In this document: positions 8,849-24,390 of the stretch, piece by piece
Layout of the letters: every line of letters begins with the position of its first letter
Numbering within the stretch: position 1 is the first letter of the stretch
NCBI RefSeq assembly: GCF_002250055.1
Contig: NZ_CP018866.1
Span: 2,596,501-2,660,500 of the forward strand
Reading direction: 5' to 3'
From: Sutcliffiella cohnii
GTDB taxonomy: Bacteria; Bacillota; Bacilli; Bacillales; Bacillaceae_I
DNA length: 64,000 nt
Translations under genes and position numbers: made by a program
The notes under the pieces: model-generated
What the model was told of the DNA's origin: nothing
The model's database searches: none
What the model saw: the letters and a program-made list of their open reading frames with translations, nothing else

Positions 8849-10561
8849 ATGTCCTTTGATGGAATTTTCACACATAAAATGACGCAAGAACTTAAACACA
8901 ATTTAGAAAGCGGTAGAATTTCGAAAGTTTACCAGCCTTATAAACAAGAGCTAGTGTTTACCATTCGCGCAAACGGAAAAAACCATAAATTACTCCTATC
9001 TGCTCACCCAAGTTACGCACGTGTACACCTTACGGAAGAAGTGTATGACAATCCGAGTGAACCACCTATGTTTTGTATGCTATTACGCAAACATTTAGAA
9101 GGGAGTATCATCACTTCTATTCAACAAGTTGATATGGATAGAATTATTGTTTTCGAAATGAAAACCCGAAACGAAATTGGTGATATATCTTATAAACAAT
9201 TAATTATTGAAATTATGGGCAGACATTCTAACATTATTTTCGTGGATAAAGAAAAAAATATGATTCTTGATAGTATTAAGCATATTTCGATGGCGTTTAA
9301 TCGTCACCGTAGCATAGCTCCTGGTCAAGCTTACGTTCTTCCACCTCAACAAGAAAAAATAAATCCTTTTGAGGCCAATGAGGAAATTGTCCAAACGAAA
9401 ATAGATTATTTTTCTGGTAAATTAGATAAACAATTAGTTTCTCTCTTTGCAGGAGTTTCTCCTATTTTAGCTAGAGAAGCAGTTCACCGTGCAGGACTAG
9501 CGAACAGAGAAACTCTTCCGAAAGCATTTGTCCAGCTAATGAAGGAAATTGCTGATGATATTCATCCGCAAATTATTATTACACCAGAACAAAAAGAAAT
9601 TTTTTATTTAACGGATGTAACACATGTGAAGGGTGAAATTAAACGTTATTCTTCTTTAAGCGAGTTACTGGATCGTTTTTATTTTGGGAAAGCTTCACGC
9701 GATAGAGTTAAGCAACAAGCACATGACTTAGAAAGATTTGTACAAAATGAAATACAAAAAAATAAAACGAAAATTAAAAAATTAGAACAAACATTAGAAG
9801 ACGCTAAAAAGGCCGACACTTTCCAATTGTATGGTGAATTACTAACAGCTAATTTACATAGGCTGAAGCGTGGCGCTAAAGAAATTGAAGTTATCAATTA
9901 TTATGATGAAAATGGTAGCAGTATTAAAATTGAATTATCGCCAAAACTATCACCTTCTGAAAATGCGCAAAGATACTTCCAAAAATATCAGAAAGCGAAA
10001 AATTCACTTTCCATCGTTCGTGAACAAATAGAACTAGCGAAAGAAGAAATTACTTATTTCGAAATGTTATTTCAACAGCTCGAAGCCGCTTCTCCAAAAG
10101 ACGTTCAAGAGATTAGAGAAGAGTTGGTCGAGGAAGGATATTTAAAAGTGAAACAAAAGAAAGGTGCGAAGAAAAACAAACCACAAAAGCCTTTACTTGA
10201 AAAATATATTTCTTCTGAAGGGATAGAGATTTTAGTTGGTAAAAACAATAAACAAAACGATTATTTAACGAATAAAGTTGCTCGCCGAGACGAGATTTGG
10301 TTTCATACGAAAGACATTCCTGGCTCACATGTCGTGATTCGTCATTTAGAACCAACTGATAATACGATACGTGAAGCAGCGACCATTGCTGCCTACTTCA
10401 GTAAGGCGAAACAATCTAGCAGTGTTCCTGTAGATTTCACAAAAATAAGACACGTTAAAAAGCCTAGTGGATCAAAACCTGGGTTTGTTATATATGACAA
10501 CCAACAAACTATCTTTGTAACACCTAATGAAGAGCTCGTCATTAAATTAAAATCTAATTAA
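8849..10561 (+). CDS. rqcH: Ribosome quality control factor RqcH (NFACT family, YloA)
   Basis: RqcH binds stalled 50S subunits carrying peptidyl-tRNA and recruits alanyl-tRNA, adding C-terminal alanine tails that mark the nascent chain for degradation. The 570-residue product has an NFACT-N domain with Asp97-Arg98, the pair needed for tailing in B. subtilis. A long coiled coil spans about residues 285-440, and the NFACT-R domain contains [18 protein letters not shown]. It is often annotated as fibronectin-binding protein FbpA. The ATG has a GAGAGGAAG site. It is one of only two plus-strand genes here and converges with pyrE over a shared terminator. In B. subtilis a sulfate-assimilation cluster lies between these two; it is absent. 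Confidence 0.96.
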   Translation: MSFDGIFTHKMTQELKHNLESGRISKVYQPYKQELVFTIRANGKNHKLLLSAHPSYARVHLTEEVYDNPSEPPMFCMLLRKHLEGSIITSIQQVDMDRIIVFEMKTRNEIGDISYKQLIIEIMGRHSNIIFVDKEKNMILDSIKHISMAFNRHRSIAPGQAYVLPPQQEKINPFEANEEIVQTKIDYFSGKLDKQLVSLFAGVSPILAREAVHRAGLANRETLPKAFVQLMKEIADDIHPQIIITPEQKEIFYLTDVTHVKGEIKRYSSLSELLDRFYFGKASRDRVKQQAHDLERFVQNEIQKNKTKIKKLEQTLEDAKKADTFQLYGELLTANLHRLKRGAKEIEVINYYDENGSSIKIELSPKLSPSENAQRYFQKYQKAKNSLSIVREQIELAKEEITYFEMLFQQLEAASPKDVQEIREELVEEGYLKVKQKKGAKKNKPQKPLLEKYISSEGIEILVGKNNKQNDYLTNKVARRDEIWFHTKDIPGSHVVIRHLEPTDNTIREAATIAAYFSKAKQSSSVPVDFTKIRHVKKPSGSKPGFVIYDNQQTIFVTPNEELVIKLKSN

Positions 10562-10571
10562 GTTAACAACG

Positions 10572-10614
10572 AAAAAACCACAAGATTGCAATATAACAAC
10601 TCTTGTGGTTTTTT
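10572..10614. terminator. Bidirectional terminator between rqcH and pyrE
   Basis: AAAAAACCACAAGA at 10572-10585 pairs perfectly with TCTTGTGGTTTTTT at 10601-10614 across a 15-base loop. A T run follows the stem on either strand, so it can end both rqcH and the pyr operon. Confidence 0.85.
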
Positions 10615-10622
10615 TAATTATA

Positions 10623-11251
10623 TTAACTTGCCATCCAAGACTCATCTTGGGGATTTTCCATCCATTTCGTTAATTTTTCTACGTCTTTTTCTCCAACGTA
10701 TCCTTCTTTCACTGCTACTTTTAACAGTGTTTCATAGTTGCAAATAGAGACTGCTTTAATGTTGGATGCTTCTAGCCTTTCTTTTCCAACAGGTAGGTCG
10801 TACGTAAAAATAGAGATAATTCCAACCACTTCGCAACCTTCTGCTCTTAGTGCTTCCACTGCATTAATTGCACTTCCACCTGTTGAAATTAAATCTTCTA
10901 CTACTACTACCTTTTGACCCGACTCTACTTTCCCTTCTATTTGTTTCCCTTTTCCATGTTCTTTTGCTTTACTTCGCACATAGCACATTGGTAGATTAAG
11001 TCTTTCACTAACAAACGCAGCATGGGGAATTCCAGCTGTTGCTGTTCCTGCTATCACATTTACATCGCCAAATTCATTTTGTATCACTTTAGCTAGCTCT
11101 GATGCTATATCACTTCTTACTTTTGGATAAGATAAAGTTAACCGGTTATCACAATAAATAGGAGACTTCATTCCAGAAGACCAAGTAAACGGATCATTCG
11201 GCTGTAAAAATACTGCTTTTATTCGTAATAAATGTTCAGCAATTTTCTCGT

Positions 11252-11255
<4 letters not shown>
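10623..11255 (-). CDS. pyrE: Orotate phosphoribosyltransferase
   Basis: PyrE joins orotate to PRPP to make OMP, the fifth step of UMP synthesis. The 210-residue product has the PRPP-binding motif [17 protein letters not shown] and the segment [17 protein letters not shown] at 11255 ([10 protein letters not shown]) is chosen over an in-frame upstream codon at 11276. It overlaps the pyrF stop by four bases (ATGA) and has a GAGAGGGG site. It is the last gene of the pyr operon and is followed by a terminator. Confidence 0.97.
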
Positions 11256-13648
<2,393 letters not shown>

Positions 13649-13652
<4 letters not shown>

Positions 13653-16600
13653 CCTACTGTCACCACCTCTTGCGCACTAGGATGTAATTGTTCTATAGAA
13701 TCAATAGAAAATGTCATAGACTCTAACACTCTAAGGATTGCATTTGCTGTGTCAAGTGAAGTTAAACATGCAATACCGTTTTCTACCGATTCACGACGAA
13801 TTCTAAACCCGTCACGTGCTGGTTGCTTTCCTTTTGTTAGTGTGTTAATAACGAACTGAGCTTTCCCTTTTCTAATTACATCGATTAAGTTTGGTGCTTC
13901 TCCACCGATTTTATTTACAACTGTTACAGGGATATTTTCTTTTTCAAAATAGGTAGCTGTTCCTTCCGTTGCTAAAAGTTTATACCCTATTTGGTGGAAT
14001 CGTTTCGCTAATTGTAATGCCTCTTCTTTATCTTTATCAGAGATCGTAAACAAAACAGAGCCATACGTTTTAATAGATATTCCCGATGCGACTAGTCCTT
14101 TATATAATGCTTTTTCTAGCGTTATATCTTTCCCCATTACTTCTCCGGTAGATTTCATTTCTGGCCCGAGCGTAATATCCACATTTCTTAATTTAGCAAA
14201 CGAGAATACAGGTACTTTTACAAAAACACCTTCTGTTTCAACTTGTAGCCCAGTTGCATAACCTTGAGCTTGTAAACTTTCTCCTAAAATTACCTTTGTT
14301 GCTACATTTGCCATTGGCACATTCGTAATTTTACTTAAGAAAGGTACTGTTCTACTTGATCTAGGGTTTACTTCTATTACGAATACTTCATCTTTATATA
14401 GTACAAATTGAATGTTTAATAGTCCTACTATATTAAGACCTCGTGCTAATCGAATAGTGTAGTCGACGATTTCATCTTTAATCTTTTTCGATAGTGTTTG
14501 AGGTGGGTAAACGGCAATGGAGTCACCTGAGTGAACACCTGCTCGTTCAATATGTTCCATTATTCCAGGAATAAACACATCTTTCCCATCTGAAATAGCG
14601 TCCACTTCAATTTCTTTTCCAATCATATATTTATCTATTAAAACTGGGTGTTCTGGATTTACTTTTACAGCGTTCTCCATATAGTGAAGTAATTCTTCTG
14701 TTTTATAAACTATTTCCATCGCTCTTCCACCAAGTACGTAAGATGGACGAACTAGCACCGGGTAACCAATACTTTCGGCAATCGTAATCGCTTCACTTAC
14801 GGAAGTTGCTGTTTTACCAACTGGCTGTCTAATTCCTAATTGATTTAACGTATGTTCAAACTTATCTCTATTTTCGGCACGATCTAAATCTTCTAAAGAA
14901 GTACCTAAAATCCGTACTCCTCTTGCAGATAATTCTGCTGCTAGATTAATAGCTGTTTGGCCTCCAAACTGAACGACTACCCCTTTTGGATTTTCTAAAT
15001 CAATTATATTCATGACGTCTTCGACCGTTAACGGTTCGAAATATAGTTTGTCAGAAATACTAAAGTCGGTAGATACCGTTTCAGGATTATTATTAATAAT
15101 AATTGCCTCATACCCTGCTTCTTTAATTGCCCATACAGAGTGTACAGTAGCATAGTCAAATTCTACCCCTTGACCAATTCGAATCGGTCCCGAACCTAAA
15201 ACGACAATACTTTCTTTACTAGTCACAATCGACTCATTTTCCTCTTCATAACTGCCGTAAAAATATGGAGTTTCGGATTCAAATTCAGCTGCACAAGTAT
15301 CTACCATTTTATAAACTGGTTGCAATTGTAGCTGCTTTCTTGTTTCGTAAACATTTCGTTCGCTTATATTCCAAAATTTCGCAATCGTAACATCGCTTAT
15401 TCCCATTTGCTTAGCTTCTATTAATAATTCTTCATTCCCTGGATTGTTTTTAATACGTTGTTCCATTTCTAATATGTTGCTGAACTTTTGTAGGAAGAAA
15501 TAGTCGATTTTACTCCAGTCATGAATGGTTTCCATTGATACGCCACGACGTAACGCTTCTGCTACATAAAATAAGCGCTCATCCCCAGCTTTACGAATTC
15601 TCTTTTCAATTGTGCTGTTACTGATAGACTCTGCATCCTCTAATTCTAAGTGGAAAATTTTCGACTCTAACGAACGCACTGCTTTTAAGATGGATTCTTC
15701 AAATGTTCTACCGATGGCCATTACTTCCCCAGTTGCCTTCATTTGTGTTCCTAAGCTTCTATTGGCAGATTCAAATTTATCAAACGGCCATCTTGGTATT
15801 TTTGTAACGATATAGTCTAACGCAGGCTCGAATGATGCATATGTTCTTCCTGTTACAGGGTTCATCATTTCATCTAACGTTAACCCTACCGCTATTTTTG
15901 CTGCTAGCTTGGCAATTGGATAACCTGTAGCTTTTGAAGCTAGTGCAGATGAACGGCTAACACGCGGGTTTACTTCGATAATATAGTATTGAAAACTATG
16001 TGGATCTAATGCTAGCTGCACATTACAGCCACCTTCTATTTCTAACGCTCTAATTATTTTTAAGGATACATTTCGTAGTAACTGGTACTCTCTGTCACTT
16101 AACGTTTGACTTGGTGCTACTACAATGGAGTCTCCTGTATGTATTCCTACAGGATCGATGTTTTCCATATTACATACAACGATTGCATTATCATTTCGAT
16201 CTCTCATTACTTCATATTCAATCTCTTTAAAACCAGCAATACTTTTTTCTAGTAAACATTGATGAACTGGGCTATTTTTAAGTCCGCTAGTAACAATTTC
16301 TTCTAACTCTTCTTCATTCGAACAAATTCCACCACCAGTCCCACCTAGTGTATAAGCTGGACGTACAATGACAGGAAAACCAACTTGTGCAACAAATTTT
16401 TCCGCTTCGTCTATCGAATGGATAATTTCACTATCGGGAACAGGTTCACCTAATTCATTCATTAAATTTCGGAATAAATCACGATCCTCCGCTTTTTTAA
16501 TAGCGGATAATTTCGTTCCTAAAATTTGCACATTACACTCATCTAGCACACCTGATTCTGCTAATTCAACGGCTAAGTTCAAACCTGTTTGGCCTCCAAG

Positions 16601-16867
16601 CGTTGGTAAAAGTGCATCTGGGCGTTCTTTTCTAATAATTCTACTTAAAAATTCTAACGTTAACGGCTCCATATATACTTTGTCAGCCATTTGAGTATCT
16701 GTCATAATTGTCGCAGGGTTCGAGTTCACTAATATTACACGATATCCTTCTTCTTTTAATGCAAGACATGCTTGCGTTCCTGCATAATCAAATTCTGCTG
16801 CTTGCCCAATAACAATAGGTCCTGATCCAATTACTAAAATTGTTTTAATATCTAAACGCTTTGGCAT
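13649..16867 (-). CDS. carB: Carbamoyl phosphate synthase large subunit (pyrimidine-specific)
   Basis: CarB makes carbamoyl phosphate from ammonia (supplied by CarA), bicarbonate and two ATP. The 1072-residue product contains the duplicated ATP-grasp halves, each opening with a motif of the type [20 protein letters not shown]; the second is near residue 555. A C-terminal MGS-like allosteric domain follows. ATG at 16867 overlaps carA by 16 bases and has GAGGGAG before it. In B. subtilis this copy is called pyrAB and is feedback-controlled by uridine nucleotides; location in the pyr operon suggests the same. Confidence 0.98.
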
Positions 16868-17948
16868 GCTTTTTCTCCCTCTTTCTTAGTTGTCTCGATT
16901 AAGCTAATAAATTCATCAAATAAGTAATTTGCATCTTCTGGTCCAGGGCTAGCTTCTGGATGATATTGTACTGTAAAAGCAGGGAAATCTTTATGTTTTA
17001 ACCCTTCAACTGTTCCATCATTTAATGCAATATGTGTAATTTCTAATCTAGTATTTTCGATAGAATTTGTCTCCACAGCATAGCCATGATTTTGAGAAGT
17101 AAGGGCTACTTTACCTGTTCTTACATCTTTTACTGGATGGTTAGATCCTCTATGGCCAAATTTTAAACGTTCCGTATTCGCACCACATGCTAAAGCGAAT
17201 AATTGATGCCCTAAACAAATACCGAAAAGAGGAATTTTACCTAAAATGTTTTGGATCATCGTTACCGCTTCACCTACATCTTTCGGATCTCCAGGGCCGT
17301 TAGACAACATAACACCGTCTGGATTTAATAGGAGAATCTCTTCCGCTGTTACATTATAAGGTACAACGACAACATCGCAGCCCCGCTCGTTTAACTCTCT
17401 TAGTATCCCGTGTTTCATTCCAAAATCAACTAACACTACACGATTTCCTCTTCCAGGACTAGGATAGGCCGTTTTCGTAGAAACTTGCTCTACTTGATTT
17501 GTAGGTAGATTAGTAGATTTCAATTTTTCTATAACTTCTTGACGGTCCGCATCTAGTGAAACGAAAGCACCTTTTAACGTACCGTAATTTCTTATAATTC
17601 TTGTAAGTTTTCTCGTATCAATTCCCGAAATTCCTGGAATGTCTTTCGCCTTGAAAAATGCATCTAATGACATTTGACTGCGAAAATTAGATGGATGGTC
17701 ACAAACTTCCTTCACGATAAAACCTTTAATTGCAGGGTGAATCGATTCGAAATCATCACGGTTGATCCCGTAGTTTCCAACTAACGGATACGTTAATGTT
17801 ACAATTTGCCCACAATAAGATGGATCAGATAATATTTCTTGGTAGCCTGTCATACCTGTATTAAATACTACCTCTCCAATTGAATCTTTCGTGCTACCGA
17901 ATGCTTTTCCTACAAAGAAAGTTCCGTCTTCTAAAACGAGCTGTCTTT

Positions 17949-17952
<4 letters not shown>
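16852..17952 (-). CDS. carA: Carbamoyl phosphate synthase small subunit
   Basis: CarA hydrolyses glutamine and channels ammonia to CarB. The 366-residue product has the class I amidotransferase nucleophile in [11 protein letters not shown] and the His/Glu partners in [13 protein letters not shown]. The N-terminal domain with [15 protein letters not shown] is specific to carbamoyl phosphate synthases. Its start overlaps the pyrC stop (ATGA) and its end overlaps carB by 16 bases. The B. subtilis name is pyrAA. Confidence 0.98.
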
Positions 17953-20336
<2,384 letters not shown>

Positions 20337-21662
20337 TTAAGCTGATTCTTCTGTATGTGATGTTTTAGTAGTGTCTACTTCTTTTTCTCCATGCGCATGC
20401 TCTTTTCCTGGCAATACTTGGTTTAATACAATACCGATGATCGCTGCAAGCGCCATAGATGGAACCGTAATGTTTTCTCCTATTTGTAGGAACGCTCCTC
20501 CTACACCAACTATTGTTATAACGGATGAGATAATAAGGTTTCTATTTTCTCCTAAGTCTACTTTATTATCAATAAGCATTCTTAGACCACTTGATGCAAT
20601 TATTCCGAATAGTAGTATGGATACGCCCCCCATTACTGCAGTTGGAATTGTACTAATTAACGCTGATACTTTTCCTACAAACCCGAAGCAAATCGCCAAC
20701 ACTGCTGCTCCACCTACTACGAACACACTGAATACTCTTGTTATTGCTAGCACACCAATGTTTTCACCGTACGTAGTATTTGGTGGTCCACCTATTAATG
20801 ATGCGATTATCGTTGCAACACCATCTCCAGCAATGGAGCGGTGTAAACCTGGTTGTTTCACGAAATTTTTACCTGTAACTTTACTTAAGACCATTTGGTC
20901 ACCGATGTGTTCTGCAATCGTTACGATCGCGACAGGAACCATGATTGCAACTATAGCCATTGATACACTTGGTGTATATGAAGCGAATGGAATCATGAAC
21001 TCTGGGGCTTGAATCCATTTCGCATCTAGCACTGGTTGGAAGTTAACAATTCCGAAAAGGTACGCTGTAATATATCCACCAACTATTCCGATTAAGATAG
21101 GAATGATTTTGAAAAATCCTTTTAAGAAGATTGTTGAAAAGATTGTAATTGCTAATGTTATTAATGCTACTGAAATGTGCGTGAAACTATATTCTAATTC
21201 TGCTGCACCTGGATTTACGTACATTGAGTTATTAATTGCTACACCAGCTAAGCCTAATCCAATTACGATTATAACTGGACCAACTACTACAGGCGGCAAC
21301 AAACCTAGTAACCAATCTACTCCAAAACTCTTTATTAGTAGTGCAACAATACCGTAAACAACTCCTGCTAAAAACGTTCCAACCATCGCTGCTCCAGGTT
21401 CTCCTAGTGCGTTCGCTGAAATGATTGGGGCAATAAACGCGAAGGATGATCCTAAATAAGCTGGTATTTGCCCTCTCGTAATTAGTAGATATGCTAACGT
21501 TCCTAATCCACTAGATACTAGCGCAACAGCCGGGCTTAATCCTGTTAATAGTGGTACTAAAACAGTAGCACCGAACATTGCAAATAAATGTTGTATACTA
21601 AACAATAGCCATTTTGATAGCTCTGGTTTTTCATGTACATCTAATACTGGTTTTTGATTCAT
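20337..21662 (-). CDS. pyrP: Uracil permease
   Basis: PyrP imports uracil by proton symport through the cytoplasmic membrane. The 441-residue product is a nucleobase/cation symporter-2 family protein with about 14 hydrophobic segments. It has the signature LGTLAYLLITRGQIPAYLGSS, the substrate-site stretch AEHIGDQ and GGPPNTTYGENIG. ATG at 21662 (MNQKPVLDVHEKPELSKW) follows AGGAGG; the upstream in-frame start at 21716 lies inside the attenuator hairpin and is rejected. Placement between two attenuators is that of B. subtilis pyrP. Confidence 0.97.
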   Translation of the reverse strand: MNQKPVLDVHEKPELSKWLLFSIQHLFAMFGATVLVPLLTGLSPAVALVSSGLGTLAYLLITRGQIPAYLGSSFAFIAPIISANALGEPGAAMVGTFLAGVVYGIVALLIKSFGVDWLLGLLPPVVVGPVIIVIGLGLAGVAINNSMYVNPGAAELEYSFTHISVALITLAITIFSTIFLKGFFKIIPILIGIVGGYITAYLFGIVNFQPVLDAKWIQAPEFMIPFASYTPSVSMAIVAIMVPVAIVTIAEHIGDQMVLSKVTGKNFVKQPGLHRSIAGDGVATIIASLIGGPPNTTYGENIGVLAITRVFSVFVVGGAAVLAICFGFVGKVSALISTIPTAVMGGVSILLFGIIASSGLRMLIDNKVDLGENRNLIISSVITIVGVGGAFLQIGENITVPSMALAAIIGIVLNQVLPGKEHAHGEKEVDTTKTSHTEESA

Positions 21663-21698
21663 AATAATTCCTCCTAGTTTAAAAATTCGTATAAAAAA

Positions 21699-21724
21699 AC
21701 CTCTTTGTGAGCGCACAAAGAGGT
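21699..21724 (-). terminator. Attenuator terminator before pyrP
   Basis: ACCTCTTTGTG at 21699-21709 and CACAAAGAGGT at 21714-21724 form an 11-bp perfect stem with a four-base loop, followed on the minus strand by seven T. It is the terminator of the second pyr leader. Confidence 0.9.
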
Positions 21725-21786
21725 ACTAAGAAACAGTAGACTTCAGCCGAAAAGAAGCCTAGTTTTCTCCGTAATCCCCCTTTGAT

Positions 21787-21800
21787 AGCCTCACAGGACT
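21787..21800 (-). promoter_or_regulatory. PyrR-binding anti-antiterminator, second leader
   Basis: The minus strand reads AGTCCTGTGAGGCT, matching the PyrR RNA consensus ARUCCNGNGAGGYU at every position. It lies 19 bp downstream of the pyrR stop and upstream of the attenuator hairpin. PyrR with UMP or UTP bound is expected to stabilise this hairpin and favour termination before pyrP. Confidence 0.9.
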
Positions 21801-21819
21801 TCATTTAAAGGGTCCGTAT

Positions 21820-22377
<558 letters not shown>

Positions 22378-22403
22378 TTATCATTTGCACCTTTGTAACG
22401 AAA

Positions 22404-22433
22404 AAACCTCTCACCTTATAGGATGAGAGGTTT
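22404..22433 (-). terminator. Attenuator terminator before pyrR
   Basis: AAACCTCTCA pairs with TGAGAGGTTT across a ten-base loop and is followed on the minus strand by six T. It is the terminator of the first pyr leader, 42 bp before the pyrR start. Confidence 0.9.
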
Positions 22434-22490
22434 AGTTGGCAGAATGAAATAGACTAGAAAAGTCTAGCTTCTGCATACCGTTACCTTCTC

Positions 22491-22504
22491 AGCCTCACGG
22501 GACT
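22491..22504 (-). promoter_or_regulatory. PyrR-binding anti-antiterminator, first leader
   Basis: The minus strand reads AGTCCCGTGAGGCT, a full match to the PyrR RNA consensus. It lies about 30 bases after the predicted transcription start and upstream of an antiterminator-like segment (GCTAGACTTTTCTAGTC region). This supports PyrR autoregulation. Confidence 0.92.
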
Positions 22505-22532
22505 AATTTTAAAGGTCTATCTTGTTAAATTG

Positions 22533-22561
22533 ATTATGACAAATTTCGCAAGAGTTGTCAA
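22533..22561 (-). promoter_or_regulatory. Sigma-A promoter of the pyr operon
   Basis: The minus strand carries TTGACA, a 17-bp spacer and CATAAT. The -35 box overlaps the last codons of rluD, so the promoter is partly inside the upstream gene. No other strong promoter is seen in this gap. Confidence 0.85.
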
Positions 22562-23466
22562 CGATTTTTTATGAATTTTAAAGCATCATTAAATTCAGGT
22601 GGAGTTGGTGCTGTCAACTCTATATATTCATTCGTCCTTGGATGATTAAAACCTAAAACGCCTGCATGAAGAGCTTGCCCGTTAATGTCCAATGTTTTTC
22701 TTGGTCCATACTTTGGATCCCCAACTAATGGATAACCAATATATTTCATATGCACACGAATTTGGTGGGTTCTACCTGTTTCTAATTGACATTCCACATG
22801 TGTGAAGTCTTTATAACGCTCTATCACTTTAAAATGCGTAACAGCATGTCTACTATTTTCATCTGTAACAGTCATACTTTGACGATCCTTCTTATCTCGC
22901 CCAATCGGAGCGTCAATTGTTCCGACGTCATGTGCAATTACTCCGTGAACTAATGCTTCATATTTTCTCGTCACTGTTTTAGCAACTAGCTGTTCTACTA
23001 ATTTTTCATGAGCCATGTCATTTTTAGCAACCATTAATAGTCCAGACGTATCTTTATCGATTCGATGAACAATTCCTGGGCGCAGTTCACCATTTATGCC
23101 GGATAAATCTTTGCAGTGAGCCATTAGTGCATTTACAAGTGTTCCTGTCGTATGCCCTGCTGCTGGATGGACAACCATTCCTTTAGGTTTATTCACTACA
23201 ATAACATCACTGTCTTCATAATAAATATCTAGAGGTATATCTTCTGGTAAAATATCTACTTCTATTGCTTCTGGGACGGTAACTTGAATTTCATCACCTA
23301 TAGAAACTTTATAGTTCGATTTTACTTTCTGTCCGTTTACAAGCACATGTCCTTCTTTAATCCATTGTTGTACTTGCGTACGTGACCATTCACTTTCAGA
23401 AATTACTTTATCAAGCCGTTCATTCTTTTTTGTCTCATCTATGATGATGGTTAATGTTTCTTCCAT
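22558..23466 (-). CDS. rluD: RluD-family 23S rRNA pseudouridine synthase (YlyB)
   Basis: This enzyme isomerises uridines in RNA to pseudouridine, by family in 23S rRNA. The 302-residue product has an N-terminal S4 RNA-binding domain (about residues 14-75) and the catalytic motif GIVHRIDKDTSGLLMVAKND with the active Asp. ETGRTHQIRVHMKYIGYPLVGD follows. The start overlaps the lspA stop by one base (TAATG). The exact target positions cannot be read from sequence; the B. subtilis orthologue is ylyB. Confidence 0.93.
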   Translation of the reverse strand: MEETLTIIIDETKKNERLDKVISESEWSRTQVQQWIKEGHVLVNGQKVKSNYKVSIGDEIQVTVPEAIEVDILPEDIPLDIYYEDSDVIVVNKPKGMVVHPAAGHTTGTLVNALMAHCKDLSGINGELRPGIVHRIDKDTSGLLMVAKNDMAHEKLVEQLVAKTVTRKYEALVHGVIAHDVGTIDAPIGRDKKDRQSMTVTDENSRHAVTHFKVIERYKDFTHVECQLETGRTHQIRVHMKYIGYPLVGDPKYGPRKTLDINGQALHAGVLGFNHPRTNEYIELTAPTPPEFNDALKFIKNR

Positions 23467-23933
23467 TATTTTGATAGCTCCTTCTCTTTCTTACCTTCTA
23501 AGAGTGTTAATACTAAAACAATCCCTACGCCAACTACTAACGCTGAATCTGCTACATTAAAAATTGGGAAGTCATAAGTGAAAATGTATGTATTAACAAA
23601 ATCCACAACTTCCTTTCGGAATAAACGATCAATAAAATTACCGATTGCTCCACCTAACATTAATGAAAGAGCAATTCCAAAAATCTTTTGGTCTTTTGGT
23701 AATTTCATTATGTAATAAATTAAGCCTATTACAACAATAAGTGTTACGATGTAGAAAAAGGTCATTTGACCAGCAAGTATCCCCCAAGCAGCACCTGGGT
23801 TTCGATGTGATGTTATGTATAAAAAGTTTTCGATAATAGTTATACTTTCACCAATTTGCATGTTTTTTACTACAAGCCATTTTGTTAATTGGTCTAATGC
23901 TATTATAAATAAAGCGATTAAAAAATAGATCAC
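23466..23933 (-). CDS. lspA: Prolipoprotein signal peptidase II
   Basis: LspA is a membrane aspartyl protease that removes signal peptides from diacylglyceryl-modified prolipoproteins. The 155-residue product has four hydrophobic segments, the conserved [12 protein letters not shown], and both catalytic Asp regions, [10 protein letters not shown] and [15 protein letters not shown] at 23933 follows GGAGG. In B. subtilis ylyA precedes it; here a repeat occupies that position. Confidence 0.96.
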   Translation of the reverse strand: MIYFLIALFIIALDQLTKWLVVKNMQIGESITIIENFLYITSHRNPGAAWGILAGQMTFFYIVTLIVVIGLIYYIMKLPKDQKIFGIALSLMLGGAIGNFIDRLFRKEVVDFVNTYIFTYDFPIFNVADSALVVGVGIVLVLTLLEGKKEKELSK

Positions 23934-24019
23934 GCTAGTTCCTCCACCCCGTCTTATATATACTTAAGAATTATATCAAAACAGGTTGGGAATTGACAAT
24001 TTTATTTGGAATAGTTGTT

Positions 24020-24315
24020 GTCTACCCTGAAAACTGTCCTGTTTAGTACATTAACATTTCAATTTAGACAACATTGATTATTGTTAAAAGTATTAACCTA
24101 GTCCGTTTCACTTCTCTGCAGGTACTCGCTTTCCGCGGGCGTGGCTTGAGCCTCCTCCTTCGCTACGCTACGTGCGGGGTCTCAAGTCTCACGCTACTCC
24201 CGCAGGAGTCTCGCACCTTCCGCTCCGTTCCACTCTAGGTTCTTGACCTTTGGAGGAAAAAACATTATAGCAGTTCAAAATACAAACCACCTATTTTCAT
24301 TCGCATGGTGTATGT
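24020..24315 (+). repeat. Dispersed structured repeat family A, copy A2
   Basis: This copy occupies most of the 457-bp gap between lspA and ileS. It begins GTCTACCCTGAAAA, passes through an AT-rich arm to CCTAGTCCGTTTCACTTCTC, and has the GC-rich core CGCTTTCCGCGGGCGTGG ... CTCCCGCAGGAGTCTCGCAC. It ends with GTTCAAAATACAAACCACC and CTATTTTCATTCGCATGGTG. B. subtilis has ylyA in this position; no remnant of ylyA is seen. Confidence 0.85.
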
Positions 24316-24350
24316 TTTTACCTATATGGGTTCGAATAAAATTAAAAAAA

Positions 24351-24383
24351 GTGCTCTTCAAGGACTAATCCAATGAAGAGCAC
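24351..24383 (-). terminator. Terminator of ileS
   Basis: GTGCTCTTCA and TGAAGAGCAC form a perfect ten-base-pair stem, with seven T following on the minus strand. It lies just after the ileS stop. Confidence 0.88.
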
Positions 24384-24390
24384 CGGTTTG

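Noticed and set aside
20371..21012. 213-codon plus-strand frame opposite pyrP
   Set aside because: Antisense shadow of a clear permease gene; no ribosome site and no family resemblance.
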